DNA from: Acidimicrobiia bacterium
GTDB taxonomy: Bacteria; Actinomycetota; Acidimicrobiia; Spongiisociales; UBA5794
Reading direction: 5' to 3'
NCBI GenBank assembly: GCA_013003395.1
Contig: JABDJC010000013.1
Coordinates: 1 to 32,146, forward strand
Length of the DNA stretch: 32,146 bases
Position 1 is the first letter of the stretch. Each line of letters opens with the position of its first letter. Below are positions 1 to 8,864 of this stretch, piece after piece. A program made the translations under genes and the position numbers. The notes below the pieces were generated by a model. The model ran no database searches. It saw nothing but the letters and a program-made list of their open reading frames with translations, and was not told where the DNA came from.

Positions 1-838
1 AACCAGCACGGAATCGATCCAGAAAGTCTTCGTAGGGATCCGCCGGCAACCGTCGACCGTCCGGCTCGAGCGATCGCATGGGCGTCCTGTCATCCCAACC
101 GACAACGACGCTGTCGCGTGAGCCGAACAGTTCCATTCGTACGTCGTGTCCTCGCGGATCGTGCCTGGTACACGACATCGTCACCAGAGCACCGCTTGCG
201 GTTCTGGCCTGCACAGCAGCCACGTCGTAGTCGTCGTACTTCGCGTAGACCCGATGCTCGCGCACCGCTGCCGTCGCAAATACCGCGGTGATCGGTTCGC
301 CGAGAACGTGATCCACGATGTCGAAGTCGTGGATCAGAAAGTCACGGAAGATTCCCCCCGAAGTGGGAATGAACGATTCCGGTGAGGGCACAGGATCGTG
401 GCTGATCGTTCTCACCACGTACGGGGTTCCCAAACCACCGGAGATCACGAGCTGGCGAGCGGCAGCGTATCCGGGATCGAATCGCCGGTGGAAGCCGATC
501 TGGAGGCGTCCGCCTTCGGTATCTACCAGCGCAACGATTCGTTCGGTCGGTTCGATGTCGAGCGCTATGGGCTTCTCACAAAACGTCGGCTTGCCGGCCA
601 CTATGGCTCGCTCGATCAACTCAGGGTGCGAATCCGTCGAGCTTGCGATGACGACGGCATCGACCGAATCGACCAGTGACTCCAGGTCCACTGCCTCCAG
701 ACCGAGGTCTGCCGCCGCCTTGTCCGCTGACGCACGAGAACGACTGGCAACGAGCACCCGGTCGACGGCCGGATTGGCGTCGAGCACAGCTGCGTGTGAA
801 CGTCCGATCCGTCCCATCCCGATGACGCCTAGCTGCAT
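1..838 (-). CDS. Gfo/Idh/MocA oxidoreductase, IolG-like (3' end cut by window edge)
   Basis: NAD(P)-dependent sugar/cyclitol dehydrogenase family. It is missing from the ORF track because it runs off the left edge, but the minus strand reads open from ATG 838 to base 1, about 279 codons. It begins MQLGVIGMGRIGRSHA (Rossmann GxGxxG), carries TFCEKPIALD near residues 85-94 (the catalytic-Lys EKP motif), and GGIFRDFLIHDFD with the HD pair of the substrate site. The C-terminal part closely resembles the window's own IolG (shared GGIFRD.LIHD and DPxxxFxDRF stretches), so the two are paralogs. The start lies 7 nt after TATGGT, a leaderless arrangement. It is separated from the iol locus by about 7 kb of unrelated genes. 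An inositol or related polyol dehydrogenase is likely; the exact substrate is unknown. Confidence 0.9.
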   Translation of the reverse strand, partial: MQLGVIGMGRIGRSHAAVLDANPAVDRVLVASRSRASADKAAADLGLEAVDLESLVDSVDAVVIASSTDSHPELIERAIVAGKPTFCEKPIALDIEPTERIVALVDTEGGRLQIGFHRRFDPGYAAARQLVISGGLGTPYVVRTISHDPVPSPESFIPTSGGIFRDFLIHDFDIVDHVLGEPITAVFATAAVREHRVYAKYDDYDVAAVQARTASGALVTMSCTRHDPRGHDVRMELFGSRDSVVVGWDDRTPMRSLEPDGRRLPADPYEDFLDRFRAG

Positions 839-845
839 GGCGCCG

Positions 846-851
846 ACCATA
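846..851 (-). promoter_or_regulatory. Candidate -10 box, leaderless start of the IolG-like gene
   Basis: On the minus strand TATGGT is followed by exactly seven bases and then the ATG at 838. No Shine-Dalgarno sequence is visible between them. The TANNNT-N7-start spacing is the known layout of leaderless actinobacterial mRNAs, in which transcription starts at the start codon. No convincing -35 is seen. Confidence 0.45.
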
Positions 852-880
852 GCGGCGGCGAGCAGGCCGCCTAGCCCGAC

Positions 881-1195
881 TCAGCCGCCCGTTGCGAACA
901 ACTTCGCCTCTTCCACCAGGGCCCGCCATCGGGTTTCGTCCGGATTTGGAACGGCGACCCACTCTTTGAACACACGACCTGCTGGAGAGAACACCTCGCC
1001 GACGCCTTCAGCAACCAACTCCTGGACACGCGCGCGGTCGAGCTTCGCGATCAGACGATCTGAATCTCGATCGAGCATGGCAAAGAAGTTGCCCTTCACG
1101 CGTAAGCATGGATGCCCCATCATCGTCGAACGCGATACGGCTCTGTCTTCATAGAGATCCTCAGCGATCTCCCAGAAGACTGTTTCAGCGTCCAT
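881..1195 (-). CDS. MmcQ/YjbR or TfoX-N-like small protein
   Basis: A small cytoplasmic protein of about 104 residues (MDAETVFWEIAEDLYED...) with the fold signature of the MmcQ/YjbR and TfoX N-terminal families: a G-PCLRVKGNFFAML core, then a strand-rich region, then a KEWVAVP..DET.W..L helix near the end. Biochemical role unknown; in this family it is often called DNA-binding without proof. I prefer ATG 1195 to the track's 1210, because GGAAGGAA lies about 5-10 nt before 1195 and the upstream LigD-type gene stops at 1198, giving a 2-nt gap and likely co-transcription. Family call moderately sure; function unassigned. Confidence 0.75.
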   Translation of the reverse strand: MDAETVFWEIAEDLYEDRAVSRSTMMGHPCLRVKGNFFAMLDRDSDRLIAKLDRARVQELVAEGVGEVFSPAGRVFKEWVAVPNPDETRWRALVEEAKLFATGG

Positions 1196-1197
1196 GT

Positions 1198-2187
1198 CTA
1201 TTCCTTCCAATGTTCTGCCACCTTCTTGGAGGGCTGAACCCGAGGGGGTTCACCCGGCATTTTTGGGTAATGCGGCGGCCACGGCGCGTCCCCGATACCT
1301 CTCGACTCGTCTGCCTCAACCATCTTCAGCACTGCCTCCAGTCGGCCTGCCGCCTCGTCCATACCGGCCGTCAGATCACCGACATCATCCCAGCGACTCT
1401 TGAAGGACATCATGTCGAAGGCCTTGTGATCCACGGACTCGAGCTCGTCCCATCGAAACGGCGTCGACACCCACCCCGTGTGCCTGATGGAATATGCGCT
1501 TGCGATCGTCTTGTCCCATGCGTTCTGGTTGTAGTCGATGAACACTCCTGTCCGCTCCTCCTTCCACCAGGCGGTCGTCGCCAATTCATGGCGCCGTTCG
1601 ACTTCCCGGGCGATGGCGAGGCCGCAGCGTCTCACCTCGTAGAAATCCCACTCGGCAGCGAGGCGGACGTAGATGTGAATGCCTCTGTTCCCAGAGGTTT
1701 TGGGCCAACCAACGAGACCAACTTCGTCGAGGACCTCCTTCACCGTGAATGCTACGGATCGCGCGGCCTCGAAGTCGTACCCCTCGGTCGGATCGAGATC
1801 GATTCTCAGCTCGTCAGGGTGCGCGAGGTCATCGGCTCGTGCATTCCAGGGGTTGAGATCGATGCAGTTCTGCTGCGCCATCCAGATGACGTCACCTGCA
1901 TCGAGGGGTAGGAACATGCTTCCAGGTCTCGCTGAAGGAAACGTCACATCTACTAGCGTCCTGGCGCCTTTCGGTCGCTTGACGTACAGCGGGTCGTGTC
2001 CGACGCCCTTGTTCCACCGTTTGAGCATCGTCGGCCGATTCTGAACTCCACGGAGCGCCCCCTCGATGCACAGCAGGAAATGCTCGACCACGTCCAGCTT
2101 CGTCCAGCCGCGCTCAGGGAACATGACTTTGTCGGGACTGGAGATGCGAACGGGGCGTCCGCCAGCCTCGACAGTGGTCTCACTCAT
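1198..2187 (-). CDS. Stand-alone LigD polymerase/primase domain protein
   Basis: Archaeo-eukaryotic primase-type polymerase domain of the LigD family (329 aa, the normal size for a free PolDom without ligase or nuclease domains). Visible landmarks: the N-terminal ISSPDKVMFPERGWTK stretch, LYVKRPKG, metal-binding DLDP (Asp130/Asp132), TSGNRGIHIYV with its conserved His near 171, and a later acidic strand VFIDYNQN. In actinobacteria such polymerases act in end-joining or gap-filling repair, often with Ku and a separate ligase. No Ku or ligase gene is in this window, so the repair role is inferred from family. It lies 53 bp downstream of gcvP and 2 bp upstream of the MmcQ/TfoX-like gene, all on one strand. 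Confidence 0.92.
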   Translation of the reverse strand: MSETTVEAGGRPVRISSPDKVMFPERGWTKLDVVEHFLLCIEGALRGVQNRPTMLKRWNKGVGHDPLYVKRPKGARTLVDVTFPSARPGSMFLPLDAGDVIWMAQQNCIDLNPWNARADDLAHPDELRIDLDPTEGYDFEAARSVAFTVKEVLDEVGLVGWPKTSGNRGIHIYVRLAAEWDFYEVRRCGLAIAREVERRHELATTAWWKEERTGVFIDYNQNAWDKTIASAYSIRHTGWVSTPFRWDELESVDHKAFDMMSFKSRWDDVGDLTAGMDEAAGRLEAVLKMVEADESRGIGDAPWPPHYPKMPGEPPRVQPSKKVAEHWKE

Positions 2188-2240
2188 GTCACGGCTTCAG
2201 TCGGCATCCTCGCATCGACGATAGCGAGGTGGTTGGTTGA

Positions 2241-5090
2241 TCACATGTACGACTCGATAGGCGGGCAGGCGCAGATGACATTTCGGTCACCGGCCTTGGC
2301 GTCGACTCGTCCGATCGGCACCCAGTACTTGTTTCGGCGCAGGCTCTCGACCGGGTACGCCGCTTCTTCCCGACTGTACGGATGCGTCCACTCGGCCGCC
2401 AACAGATCTTCAGCCGGGTGCGGCGCATTGTGCAGCAGGTTGTCGTTCTGCGGCTGCTCGCCGGCTGCAATGGCGTCGATCTCCGCCTTGATCTGGATCA
2501 TGGCATCACAGAATCGATCGAGTTCCGCCTTGCTCTCCGATTCTGTGGGCTCGATCATGAGCGTTCCCGCGACGGGGAACGACAGCGTCGGAGCATGGAA
2601 TCCGTAGTCGATGAGGCGCTTGGCGACATCTTCTGCGGAAACTCCCGTCGAGTCTTTCACTTGCCGCAGATCGATGATGCACTCGTGCGCGACCATGCCG
2701 TTTACGCCGGTGTAGAGCACCGGATAGTGCGGCGCCAGTCGTCGAGCGATGTAGTTGGCGCCGAGAATCGCCAACTTGGTGGCTTCGAACAACCCGTTGC
2801 TGCCCATCAACTTGATGTACGCGTACGGGATCGGCAGGATGCCGGCGGACCCCCACGGTGCTGCGGATATCGCTCCGACGCCGGTATCGGGACCGGCCTC
2901 CGGCACCACTGGGTGGTTGGGCAGGAACGGCGCGAGGTGCGCCATGACGCCGATCGGACCGACTCCTGGGCCGCCGCCACCGTGAGGGATCGTGAACGTC
3001 TTGTGCAGATTGAGGTGCGACACGTCAGATCCGATCTCGCCGGGTTTCGCAACTCCGACCAGTGCGTTCAGATTCGCGCCATCGAGGTACACCTGACCAC
3101 CGTGGTCGTGAATGAGCTTGCAGACATCTCTCACCGTCGACTCGAACACGCCGTGCGTCGACGGGTAAGTGATCATGAGCGCAGCCAGTGAGTCGGAGTG
3201 CTCAGCGGCTTTCGCACGGAGGTCCTCGATATCGATGTTGCCATCGTCATCCGTTGCCACGACGACAACACGCATTCCGGCCATCGCGGCACTCGCCGGG
3301 TTGGTGCCATGTGCGGATGCGGGGATCAGGCAGACTTTGCGATCACCTTCTCCCCTGCTGCGGTGATACGCCCTGATGGCCAAGAGCCCGGCGTATTCAC
3401 CTTGAGAGCCTGCGTTCGGTTGAAGCGACACTGCGTCGTAGCCGGTGAGTTCGGCGAGCATGTCCTCCAAACCGCGGATCAGCTCGAGGTAGCCCGCCAC
3501 CTGGTCCCTGGGCGCAAATGGATGTATGTGGGCGAACTCTCGCCAAGTGATCGGTTCCATCTCGGTGGTCGCGTTGAGCTTCATCGTGCAAGACCCGAGC
3601 GGAATCATCGAACGATCGAGCGCGATGTCCTTGTCGGCCAGACGACGCAGATACCGCAACATCTCCGTTTCGGATCGATGCGCTTCGAATACGGGGTGGT
3701 CGAGGAACGGAGTCGTCCGGACCAGACTCTCGGGTAGTCGAGGCTGTCCGGAGTCCATCGCACGGACCCGAGCGCCGAACGCCGTCAAAACGTCGTCGAG
3801 ATCCTCTTGTGTGGTGGTCTCGTCGAAAGCTACCCCAACCGTGTCGTCGTCTACGCGTCGGATGTTGATGCGGCGCTCACGAGCTCGATCGACAAGCTCG
3901 TCAGCGCGACCGTTCGACCGCACCAGAACGGTGTCGAAGAACTCGTCGTGCACGATTTCCACCCCGTCGAGCGCTCCGACCCCGTCAGCGAACGTGGCGG
4001 CGATGCGGTGAACTCTCCGAGCGATCATCTCGAGTCCCGGTCGTCCGTGGTACACCGCGTACATGCCTGCCATGACGGCGAGCAACACCTGCGCCGTGCA
4101 GATGTTCGAGGTGGCCTTTTCACGGCGAATGTGTTGCTCGCGGGTCTGCAGGGCCAAGCGAAAGCCGGTTCGCCCTGCATCGTCGACGCTCACGCCGACA
4201 ATTCGTCCTGGAATCGACCTCTTGAACTCGTCGCGAACGGCTATGAAACCGGCGTGAGGTCCTCCAAAGCCCATCGGAACGCCGAACCGTTGGGCTGAGC
4301 CGACCACCACGTCTGCGCCGAGCGCCCCGGGTGCTTCTATGGCCACGAGGGCGAGAAGGTCTGCCGCCACGGTGAGCAGCCCGCCGACCTCGTGCACCGC
4401 GTCTGCCACGGGCTGGAGATCGATCAGACGCCCACTGGAGCCCGGGTACTGAACGAGCGCACCGAACACGTCGCCCACGCCGTCCGCGGGGTCGCCCACA
4501 ACGACCTCGATACCGAGCGGCTCGGCGCGAGTACGCACAACGTCGATCGTCTGCGGATGACAATCGGAGTCCACGAAGAACGCGGTGCTCTTGGACTTGG
4601 CGAGGCGCATCGACATCGTCATCGCCTCGGCGGCCGCCGTGGATTCGTCGAGCAGTGAGGCGTTGGCGATGTCCAGTCCGGCGAGGTCAGACACCATCGT
4701 CTGAAAATTGAGGAGGGCTTCGAGTCGCCCTTGAGATATCTCAGGTTGATAGGGCGTGTAGGCGGTATACCAACCGGGGTTTTCCAGGACGTTTCGCACT
4801 ATGACGGCGGGTGTCGTGGTGCCGTAGTAGCCCATACCGATCATCGAGGTGAACACCCGGTTCATTCCTGCGAGGCGGCGAAGCTCACGGACCACGTCAG
4901 GCTCGGTTTGTGCCGGCGGAAGGTCGATGCCGGTGGTTCGAATGAGGTCGGGCACGGCCGCGTCCAACAGCTCGTCCAAGTCCGTCAGTCCCAGTTCGGT
5001 AAGCATCGCTTCGACTTCATCTGGACTCGGGCCGTTGTGGCGCTGAAGAAAGTCGTCGGCTTGTGTGAGTTCCCGGACGGTGTATGTCAT
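2241..5090 (-). CDS. gcvP: Glycine dehydrogenase (decarboxylating), P-protein of glycine cleavage system
   Basis: PLP-dependent P-protein that decarboxylates glycine and passes the aminomethyl group to the H-protein lipoyl arm. At 949 aa it is the full-length fused type, with both halves present: N-terminal [14 protein letters not shown] and [13 protein letters not shown]-terminal [17 protein letters not shown], and the PLP-lysine region [25 protein letters not shown] strong SD (GGAGGAATC) sits just before ATG 5090. A tandem glycine riboswitch fills the leader, so expression should respond to glycine. The gcvT C-terminus lies at the far right end of the window, so the gcv genes are split rather than one operon here; gcvH is not seen. 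Confidence 0.98.
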   Translation of the reverse strand: MTYTVRELTQADDFLQRHNGPSPDEVEAMLTELGLTDLDELLDAAVPDLIRTTGIDLPPAQTEPDVVRELRRLAGMNRVFTSMIGMGYYGTTTPAVIVRNVLENPGWYTAYTPYQPEISQGRLEALLNFQTMVSDLAGLDIANASLLDESTAAAEAMTMSMRLAKSKSTAFFVDSDCHPQTIDVVRTRAEPLGIEVVVGDPADGVGDVFGALVQYPGSSGRLIDLQPVADAVHEVGGLLTVAADLLALVAIEAPGALGADVVVGSAQRFGVPMGFGGPHAGFIAVRDEFKRSIPGRIVGVSVDDAGRTGFRLALQTREQHIRREKATSNICTAQVLLAVMAGMYAVYHGRPGLEMIARRVHRIAATFADGVGALDGVEIVHDEFFDTVLVRSNGRADELVDRARERRINIRRVDDDTVGVAFDETTTQEDLDDVLTAFGARVRAMDSGQPRLPESLVRTTPFLDHPVFEAHRSETEMLRYLRRLADKDIALDRSMIPLGSCTMKLNATTEMEPITWREFAHIHPFAPRDQVAGYLELIRGLEDMLAELTGYDAVSLQPNAGSQGEYAGLLAIRAYHRSRGEGDRKVCLIPASAHGTNPASAAMAGMRVVVVATDDDGNIDIEDLRAKAAEHSDSLAALMITYPSTHGVFESTVRDVCKLIHDHGGQVYLDGANLNALVGVAKPGEIGSDVSHLNLHKTFTIPHGGGGPGVGPIGVMAHLAPFLPNHPVVPEAGPDTGVGAISAAPWGSAGILPIPYAYIKLMGSNGLFEATKLAILGANYIARRLAPHYPVLYTGVNGMVAHECIIDLRQVKDSTGVSAEDVAKRLIDYGFHAPTLSFPVAGTLMIEPTESESKAELDRFCDAMIQIKAEIDAIAAGEQPQNDNLLHNAPHPAEDLLAAEWTHPYSREEAAYPVESLRRNKYWVPIGRVDAKAGDRNVICACPPIESYM

Positions 5091-5122
5091 GATTCCTCCG
5101 ACAGCGACTGCTTTGCCGCCCC

Positions 5123-5293
5123 CTTCTGTCTCGGGAACCTGAGAGTTTCACCGGCTGAGCCGGTTTACACCGTCGGTGAACCCGGCACGCCGGGTTGCTT
5201 TCCAGAAGTGGCCTCGTCCGCGCGGTCCGGTTGCCTGAGAGATTCCGGGGGTGGTTGCTCCTTCGGCGCCCGACTGAACGGGCTCTCCCGCGT
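5123..5293 (-). ncRNA. Tandem glycine riboswitch (two aptamers) in the gcvP leader
   Basis: Read on the minus strand, the leader shows the glycine riboswitch core twice. The first aptamer (about 5293-5221) has GCGGGAGAGCC, then GCCGAAGGAGCAA, then AATCTCTCAGGCAA, closed by a CGCGG/CCGCG P1. The second (about 5208-5123) has CTTCTGGAAAGC, CACCGACGGTGTAAA and GAAACTCTCAGGTTCCCGAGACAGAAG, with a perfect CTTCTG/CAGAAG P1 helix. About 32 nt of purine-rich sequence then leads to GGAGG and the gcvP ATG. In known examples glycine binding turns on glycine cleavage genes. The second aptamer's CACCGA core is slightly off consensus. I cannot tell whether control is by termination or by RBS access; no clear U-tract terminator is visible. 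Confidence 0.95.
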
Positions 5294-5312
5294 GGGGTCT
5301 ATGGCCGAGATC

Positions 5313-5318
5313 AGTCTA
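5313..5318 (-). promoter_or_regulatory. Candidate -10 for gcvP riboswitch transcript
   Basis: The minus strand carries TAGACT about 20 nt before the first aptamer, placing a transcription start near 5305 and making the leader about 215 nt. No good -35 is found at 16-19 nt; a perfect inverted repeat occupies that spacer instead. Confidence 0.4.
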
Positions 5319-5334
5319 GGAACAGAGTTCCTAG
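5316..5334. repeat. Perfect inverted repeat between histidine kinase end and gcvP leader
   Basis: CTAGGAAC-AGA-GTTCCTAG: two 8-bp arms with a 3-bp centre. The histidine kinase stop codon (TAG, 5333-5331) lies inside it, and the candidate gcvP -10 overlaps its left arm. It could be a protein-binding operator for gcvP, a short hairpin at the 3' end of the kinase mRNA, or chance. It is not followed by a U-tract, so a classic terminator is unlikely. Confidence 0.5.
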
Positions 5335-7004
5335 TACACCAGTGCCTCGAGAGTGGGGGCCGGATCGTCGACGAGCACAGGCAAGCTGAGCGAGAAGATC
5401 GTCTCCGACCCATCGTGCTCGTAGGACAGTTCGCCACCCATGAGCCGCGCCAACTCGCGCGAGACGGTCAGACCGAGACCGACCGATGCCGTCACCCCGT
5501 GCGTCTGCCGGGCTCTGAAGAATGGCTGGAAGATGGCGTTCCGTTGGTGCGTTGGCAGCGGGCTCCCATCGTCCCGGATCTCGGTCACGATCCGGTTGTT
5601 GCGTTCGGCGATCACCGCCCGCACCGCAGGCCCTCCGTAGCGCTGGGTGTTCACGACGAGATTCCTGAGAATCTGCCGGACGCGCGCCTCGTCTGCGAGC
5701 GCCAGGCGCATCCGCGACGTCGGGTCGACAACAACTTCGATGCCGGCCCCGAGATACGCGTCCAACACGGCGCGAACCTCGGCGGCCATGTCGACCGGTG
5801 CCCGCCTCACCGCGACCTGGTCCGATCCGACCCGTGAGGCCACCAGTAGGTCTTCAACGATGTTTGCGACCTCCAGGCTTTGGGCGGCGATCAGTCCGGT
5901 GAGTTCGACTCGCTCCAACTCGGGTATCTCGTCGGATCGGTCTCGCAGTTCCTCTGACAGGCCGACGACTGCCGTCAGCGGTGTCCGGAGTTCGTGGCTG
6001 ATCGTCGCGACGAATTCATCCCTGGCGTCCAGGAGTTCACGGAGTCGCCGCTCGTGGTCCTTTTGGCTTGTGAGGTCAACGGTTGCGACCTGGACTCGCC
6101 GGTAGTCGGCGACGCCATCGACCTGCGGAACACTCCAATGCAGGAGAATCGAGAAGGGGCGACCCTTGAGCGTCTGGCCGTCTACGACCTCGGTCACCAC
6201 CGCAGGAGATCCGTCCCAAACCGCAACGATCTGGTCGATGAATGCTGGTGCGTTGTCGTCGTCGACGACGAGGGGCTGCAAAAGATCCGCAGCGTCGGTG
6301 GCTTCGAGCATCGCAACTGTTGCCTCGTTGACATGGCGGACCCTTATGAGACCGACGAGCCGATCCACCTCATCTCGGTGATCGTCGAGGTGCTGGCGTA
6401 TGTTGGTGACACCTCTGGAGCGCAACTCGCCCAGAGCCGACGCAACCTTGCTGAAGTCCTCCTCCCACAACGCAACCGGTGCTTCTCTGAAGAGGTGAGC
6501 GTGACGCGATGAGCCGGCCACCATGTCTCGTCGGAGCGCTAGAACCATATATATGCCGAAGAACATCGCCAGGCCGGTAGTCAAGGCATCGGCGAGCCGG
6601 AAGGTCTCCCCGCTCAGCGACGACAGTCCCACTAGGTATGCGAGCAGCACAAGACCCATCGCCGCAATGGTCTTCTTGCTCCGGATGAAGAACCCGAGCG
6701 CCATGAGACAAATCGTCAGTGACACGGCGGTTGTGGCCTGCCCACTCGATGGATGCATCATCCCAAACGTCATCGTGCCGACAGCCGCCGCACCTATGAC
6801 CGAGGCAGCGTGCTCGCGATTCAACAACCTCCCGACGATCCCCACGACCGCTATCAGGGCGGCAACAATCGCACGATCGCCGAGGTCTTGTCGATCGAAG
6901 GCCAATCCCAACATCCAGAACGCGATGGTCGCAGCGGTGGCGAAAATGGTCGCGAGGCGGGTCAGGCGGCGTTCGAATGGCGAGCGCGTCTTTTCGATGG
7001 GCAT
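5331..7004 (-). CDS. Membrane-bound sensor histidine kinase (PAS-like domain, HisKA, HATPase)
   Basis: 557-aa two-component sensor. Residues about 15-155 hold roughly five to six hydrophobic segments with only short loops, so sensing is probably within the membrane. Residues about 180-310 form a PAS-like region starting LWEEDFSKV. HisKA contains EFVATISHELRTPL with phospho-acceptor His337. The ATPase domain has an N-box (NLVVNTQRYGG), RDDGSPL and a GLGL motif, all intact, so the kinase should be active. No response regulator is adjacent; downstream is riboswitch-gcvP and upstream is the SH3 lipoprotein 43 bp away on the same strand. The stimulus is unknown. Confidence 0.93.
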   Translation of the reverse strand: MPIEKTRSPFERRLTRLATIFATAATIAFWMLGLAFDRQDLGDRAIVAALIAVVGIVGRLLNREHAASVIGAAAVGTMTFGMMHPSSGQATTAVSLTICLMALGFFIRSKKTIAAMGLVLLAYLVGLSSLSGETFRLADALTTGLAMFFGIYMVLALRRDMVAGSSRHAHLFREAPVALWEEDFSKVASALGELRSRGVTNIRQHLDDHRDEVDRLVGLIRVRHVNEATVAMLEATDAADLLQPLVVDDDNAPAFIDQIVAVWDGSPAVVTEVVDGQTLKGRPFSILLHWSVPQVDGVADYRRVQVATVDLTSQKDHERRLRELLDARDEFVATISHELRTPLTAVVGLSEELRDRSDEIPELERVELTGLIAAQSLEVANIVEDLLVASRVGSDQVAVRRAPVDMAAEVRAVLDAYLGAGIEVVVDPTSRMRLALADEARVRQILRNLVVNTQRYGGPAVRAVIAERNNRIVTEIRDDGSPLPTHQRNAIFQPFFRARQTHGVTASVGLGLTVSRELARLMGGELSYEHDGSETIFSLSLPVLVDDPAPTLEALVY

Positions 7005-7047
7005 GAAGCACTCATCGGCACGTATAGCCCAGGTGTGAAGGCGGTTT

Positions 7048-7773
7048 TCAGGTGCAGATACCGGAAGTCGTCACGCCACGAAGACATCGTGGGGAGGACA
7101 TGATCGAGGTGATCACCCAACCGGCGCTGTCGTCCGGCTCCATCGTCACGACGAGGTGTTCGCCGCCAACCGAGTCGTCTGCGAATCCAACCACTTCAAT
7201 CACGGCAATCGAAGGTTCGCCGTCGAGTATCCCTGCAACCGACACCTCGAGTGTGCCCTCGGAGTCGGCGGAGTTCGTTTCGATCGACGCAACCAGAGCT
7301 TGCGCAAGCTCGGAGGCGGTTGCCACGGTTGGAGTTCCGAGGTTGAGGAGATAGGCGTCGGTCGCGTTCACCGGGACGCCGAGCAGGTCGAGGAATCCGG
7401 AGTGCACCCAGCCGGTCAGGCCATCTGCGGTCACCTGCCACCAATCCGCCCCATCGACTGTCTGCTCGGGGCCGATCCTCGCGACGCCTCGGGTGTCATA
7501 TTCGAGTTGCCCGACACGCTCGTTGGTGATGCCGGCAGCGGCCCTCACGTTGAGGTGCTCCTGGGGGCCGACGCCGACGACGCCGTAATCGCTGGCCACG
7601 AGCACCGGAGCCGTGGTGGTGGGGGCAACAGTCGTCGTGACGACCGTCACTGGCGCGGCGGTCGTTGTGGTCGGTGCGACTTCAGGAACTGTCGTCGTAG
7701 GGTCAGCTCCGCCGCCGCAGGCTGCCAACACCAGAGCCACCGACACGGTCAAGGCCGATATGCGATATTTCAT
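7048..7773 (-). CDS. SH3-domain lipoprotein
   Basis: A 241-aa exported lipoprotein. The signal peptide ends in lipobox LAAC (MKYRISALTVSVALVLAAC), followed by a Thr/Val/Pro-rich low-complexity linker to about residue 55. A bacterial SH3 (SH3b) domain then follows, around residues 68-135, with LNVRAAAG and DWWQVTADGLTGWVHSGFL motifs. The C-terminal roughly 100 residues (Ala/Glu-rich, then a strand-rich piece) are not recognised. SH3b domains usually bind cell-wall peptide or ligand. It is probably co-transcribed with the downstream histidine kinase, so it might feed that sensor; that link is inference. Confidence 0.88.
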   Translation of the reverse strand: MKYRISALTVSVALVLAACGGGADPTTTVPEVAPTTTTAAPVTVVTTTVAPTTTAPVLVASDYGVVGVGPQEHLNVRAAAGITNERVGQLEYDTRGVARIGPEQTVDGADWWQVTADGLTGWVHSGFLDLLGVPVNATDAYLLNLGTPTVATASELAQALVASIETNSADSEGTLEVSVAGILDGEPSIAVIEVVGFADDSVGGEHLVVTMEPDDSAGWVITSIMSSPRCLRGVTTSGICT

Positions 7774-7779
7774 GCCCTC

Positions 7780-7785
7780 ACGCTA
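7780..7785 (-). promoter_or_regulatory. Candidate -10 near the SH3 lipoprotein start
   Basis: The minus strand shows TAGCGT six bases before ATG 7773. This could be a leaderless start, although GAGGG in the 6-nt gap makes an alternative very short-spaced ribosome site possible. It lies in the 89-bp gap after iolC, which has no clear terminator. Confidence 0.3.
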
Positions 7786-7862
7786 CTGGCGAAATCGAGA
7801 AACGGGTGACACGTCGCCTCACCACCGACCTCCGCCATCTGCTGATCGTCGGTGACCACTGT

Positions 7863-8864
7863 TCACCAACCGCCGTTGTCGGAGATGAACTGCTCCACCT
7901 CGCCGAGACGGGGAAATGCCGCCGAACAACCATGCCGTGTCACTTCGATGGCTCCACAGGCGTTGGCGAAGCGGATGGCCTTCGGCCAGTCCCACGCCCA
8001 GGTCCGCCCGGCGATGAGACCACCGGCGAACGCATCTCCGGCACCGACGGTGTTCACCACCTCTACCGGAAACCCTTCGACATCCACGAATTGTGCGCCA
8101 ATGGTGACCACCGTCGCACCGGCCGGACCACGTTTGACGATGATCGCCTTCAGCTGCGGGTATCGCTCGAGGGCGCTGGTTGCCAACAAGAGCAACTCGT
8201 CGTGCTTGTCAGCGGCCAGCTTTTCCCCACCCATGACGAGTTCGGGTTCGCTCGACAGCGCAGCCCAGACCTCCTCTTCGGTTCCGATCACCACGGTGAG
8301 ATGGCCGAGCACCCCTCGGACGGCTTCGCCGAACGCTCTTGGCTCGCGCCACTCGACGGGGCGTAGGTCGAGATCGATGTATCTCTCCAGACCGTGCTCG
8401 ACCGCCAATTCGGTGGCACGAACCGCCGCCTCGGCGCCGACTCCCCTGCTGAGCGCATTGCCCGAGAGCTGGAAGGCCTTCGTGTCCTTCCATGGGAAAC
8501 GCTCGACTTCCTCTGGAGTCAGGTGGATGTCAGCCGGGTCGTCTCGGTAGAACTCGAGTGGAAATCGGTCGGGCGGTTGCACTCCCAGCAACGCCAGCGA
8601 CGTCTTCTGAGGTTTCGTCGCGATGTGCGCGGTCTCGACTCGCTCGTCCTCGAGGTAGCCGAGAACGAACGACCCGACCTTGTCCTCTCCAACCGCAGTG
8701 AGCAGCGCGGTATTGAGGCCCAGGCGTGCCGAAGAGATCGCGATGTTGGCGGGGCTTCCACCGACCATGGCATCGAAGGAGCGAATATCGCGGAACTCGG
8801 CGCCGATGTCGCGGCTGAACAAGTCCATGTTCACCCGACCGATGCTCACCAGGTCGTACGTCAC
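7863..8864 (-). CDS. iolC: 5-dehydro-2-deoxygluconokinase (PfkB family)
   Basis: PfkB/ribokinase-family sugar kinase of 333 aa that phosphorylates 2-deoxy-5-keto-D-gluconate in myo-inositol breakdown. It begins [21 protein letters not shown] and has the substrate-site [16 protein letters not shown] near residues 36-50 and the C-terminal ATP/anion-hole signature [16 protein letters not shown] with the catalytic Asp. The first ~70 residues match the IolC pattern much better than ribokinase or fructokinase. There is no DUF2090 aldolase-like extension. GTG start at 8864 overlaps the upstream SDR stop by 4 bp, with GGGAGG just before it. It is the last gene of the minus iol arm. Confidence 0.93.
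   Translation of the reverse strand: MTYDLVSIGRVNMDLFSRDIGAEFRDIRSFDAMVGGSPANIAISSARLGLNTALLTAVGEDKVGSFVLGYLEDERVETAHIATKPQKTSLALLGVQPPDRFPLEFYRDDPADIHLTPEEVERFPWKDTKAFQLSGNALSRGVGAEAAVRATELAVEHGLERYIDLDLRPVEWREPRAFGEAVRGVLGHLTVVIGTEEEVWAALSSEPELVMGGEKLAADKHDELLLLATSALERYPQLKAIIVKRGPAGATVVTIGAQFVDVEGFPVEVVNTVGAGDAFAGGLIAGRTWAWDWPKAIRFANACGAIEVTRHGCSAAFPRLGEVEQFISDNGGW

Noticed and set aside
1108-1911. 267-aa plus-strand ORF opposite the LigD polymerase gene
   Set aside because: The minus strand carries intact polymerase motifs; the plus-strand translation shows none.
4731-5837. 368-aa plus-strand ORF across gcvP start, riboswitch and kinase end
   Set aside because: Crosses two genes and a structured RNA on the other strand; composition is that of a shadow frame.
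7774-7862. Possible terminator after iolC
   Set aside because: CACCGAC/GTCGGTG could pair but with a loop of about 16 nt and no T-tract; too weak to call.
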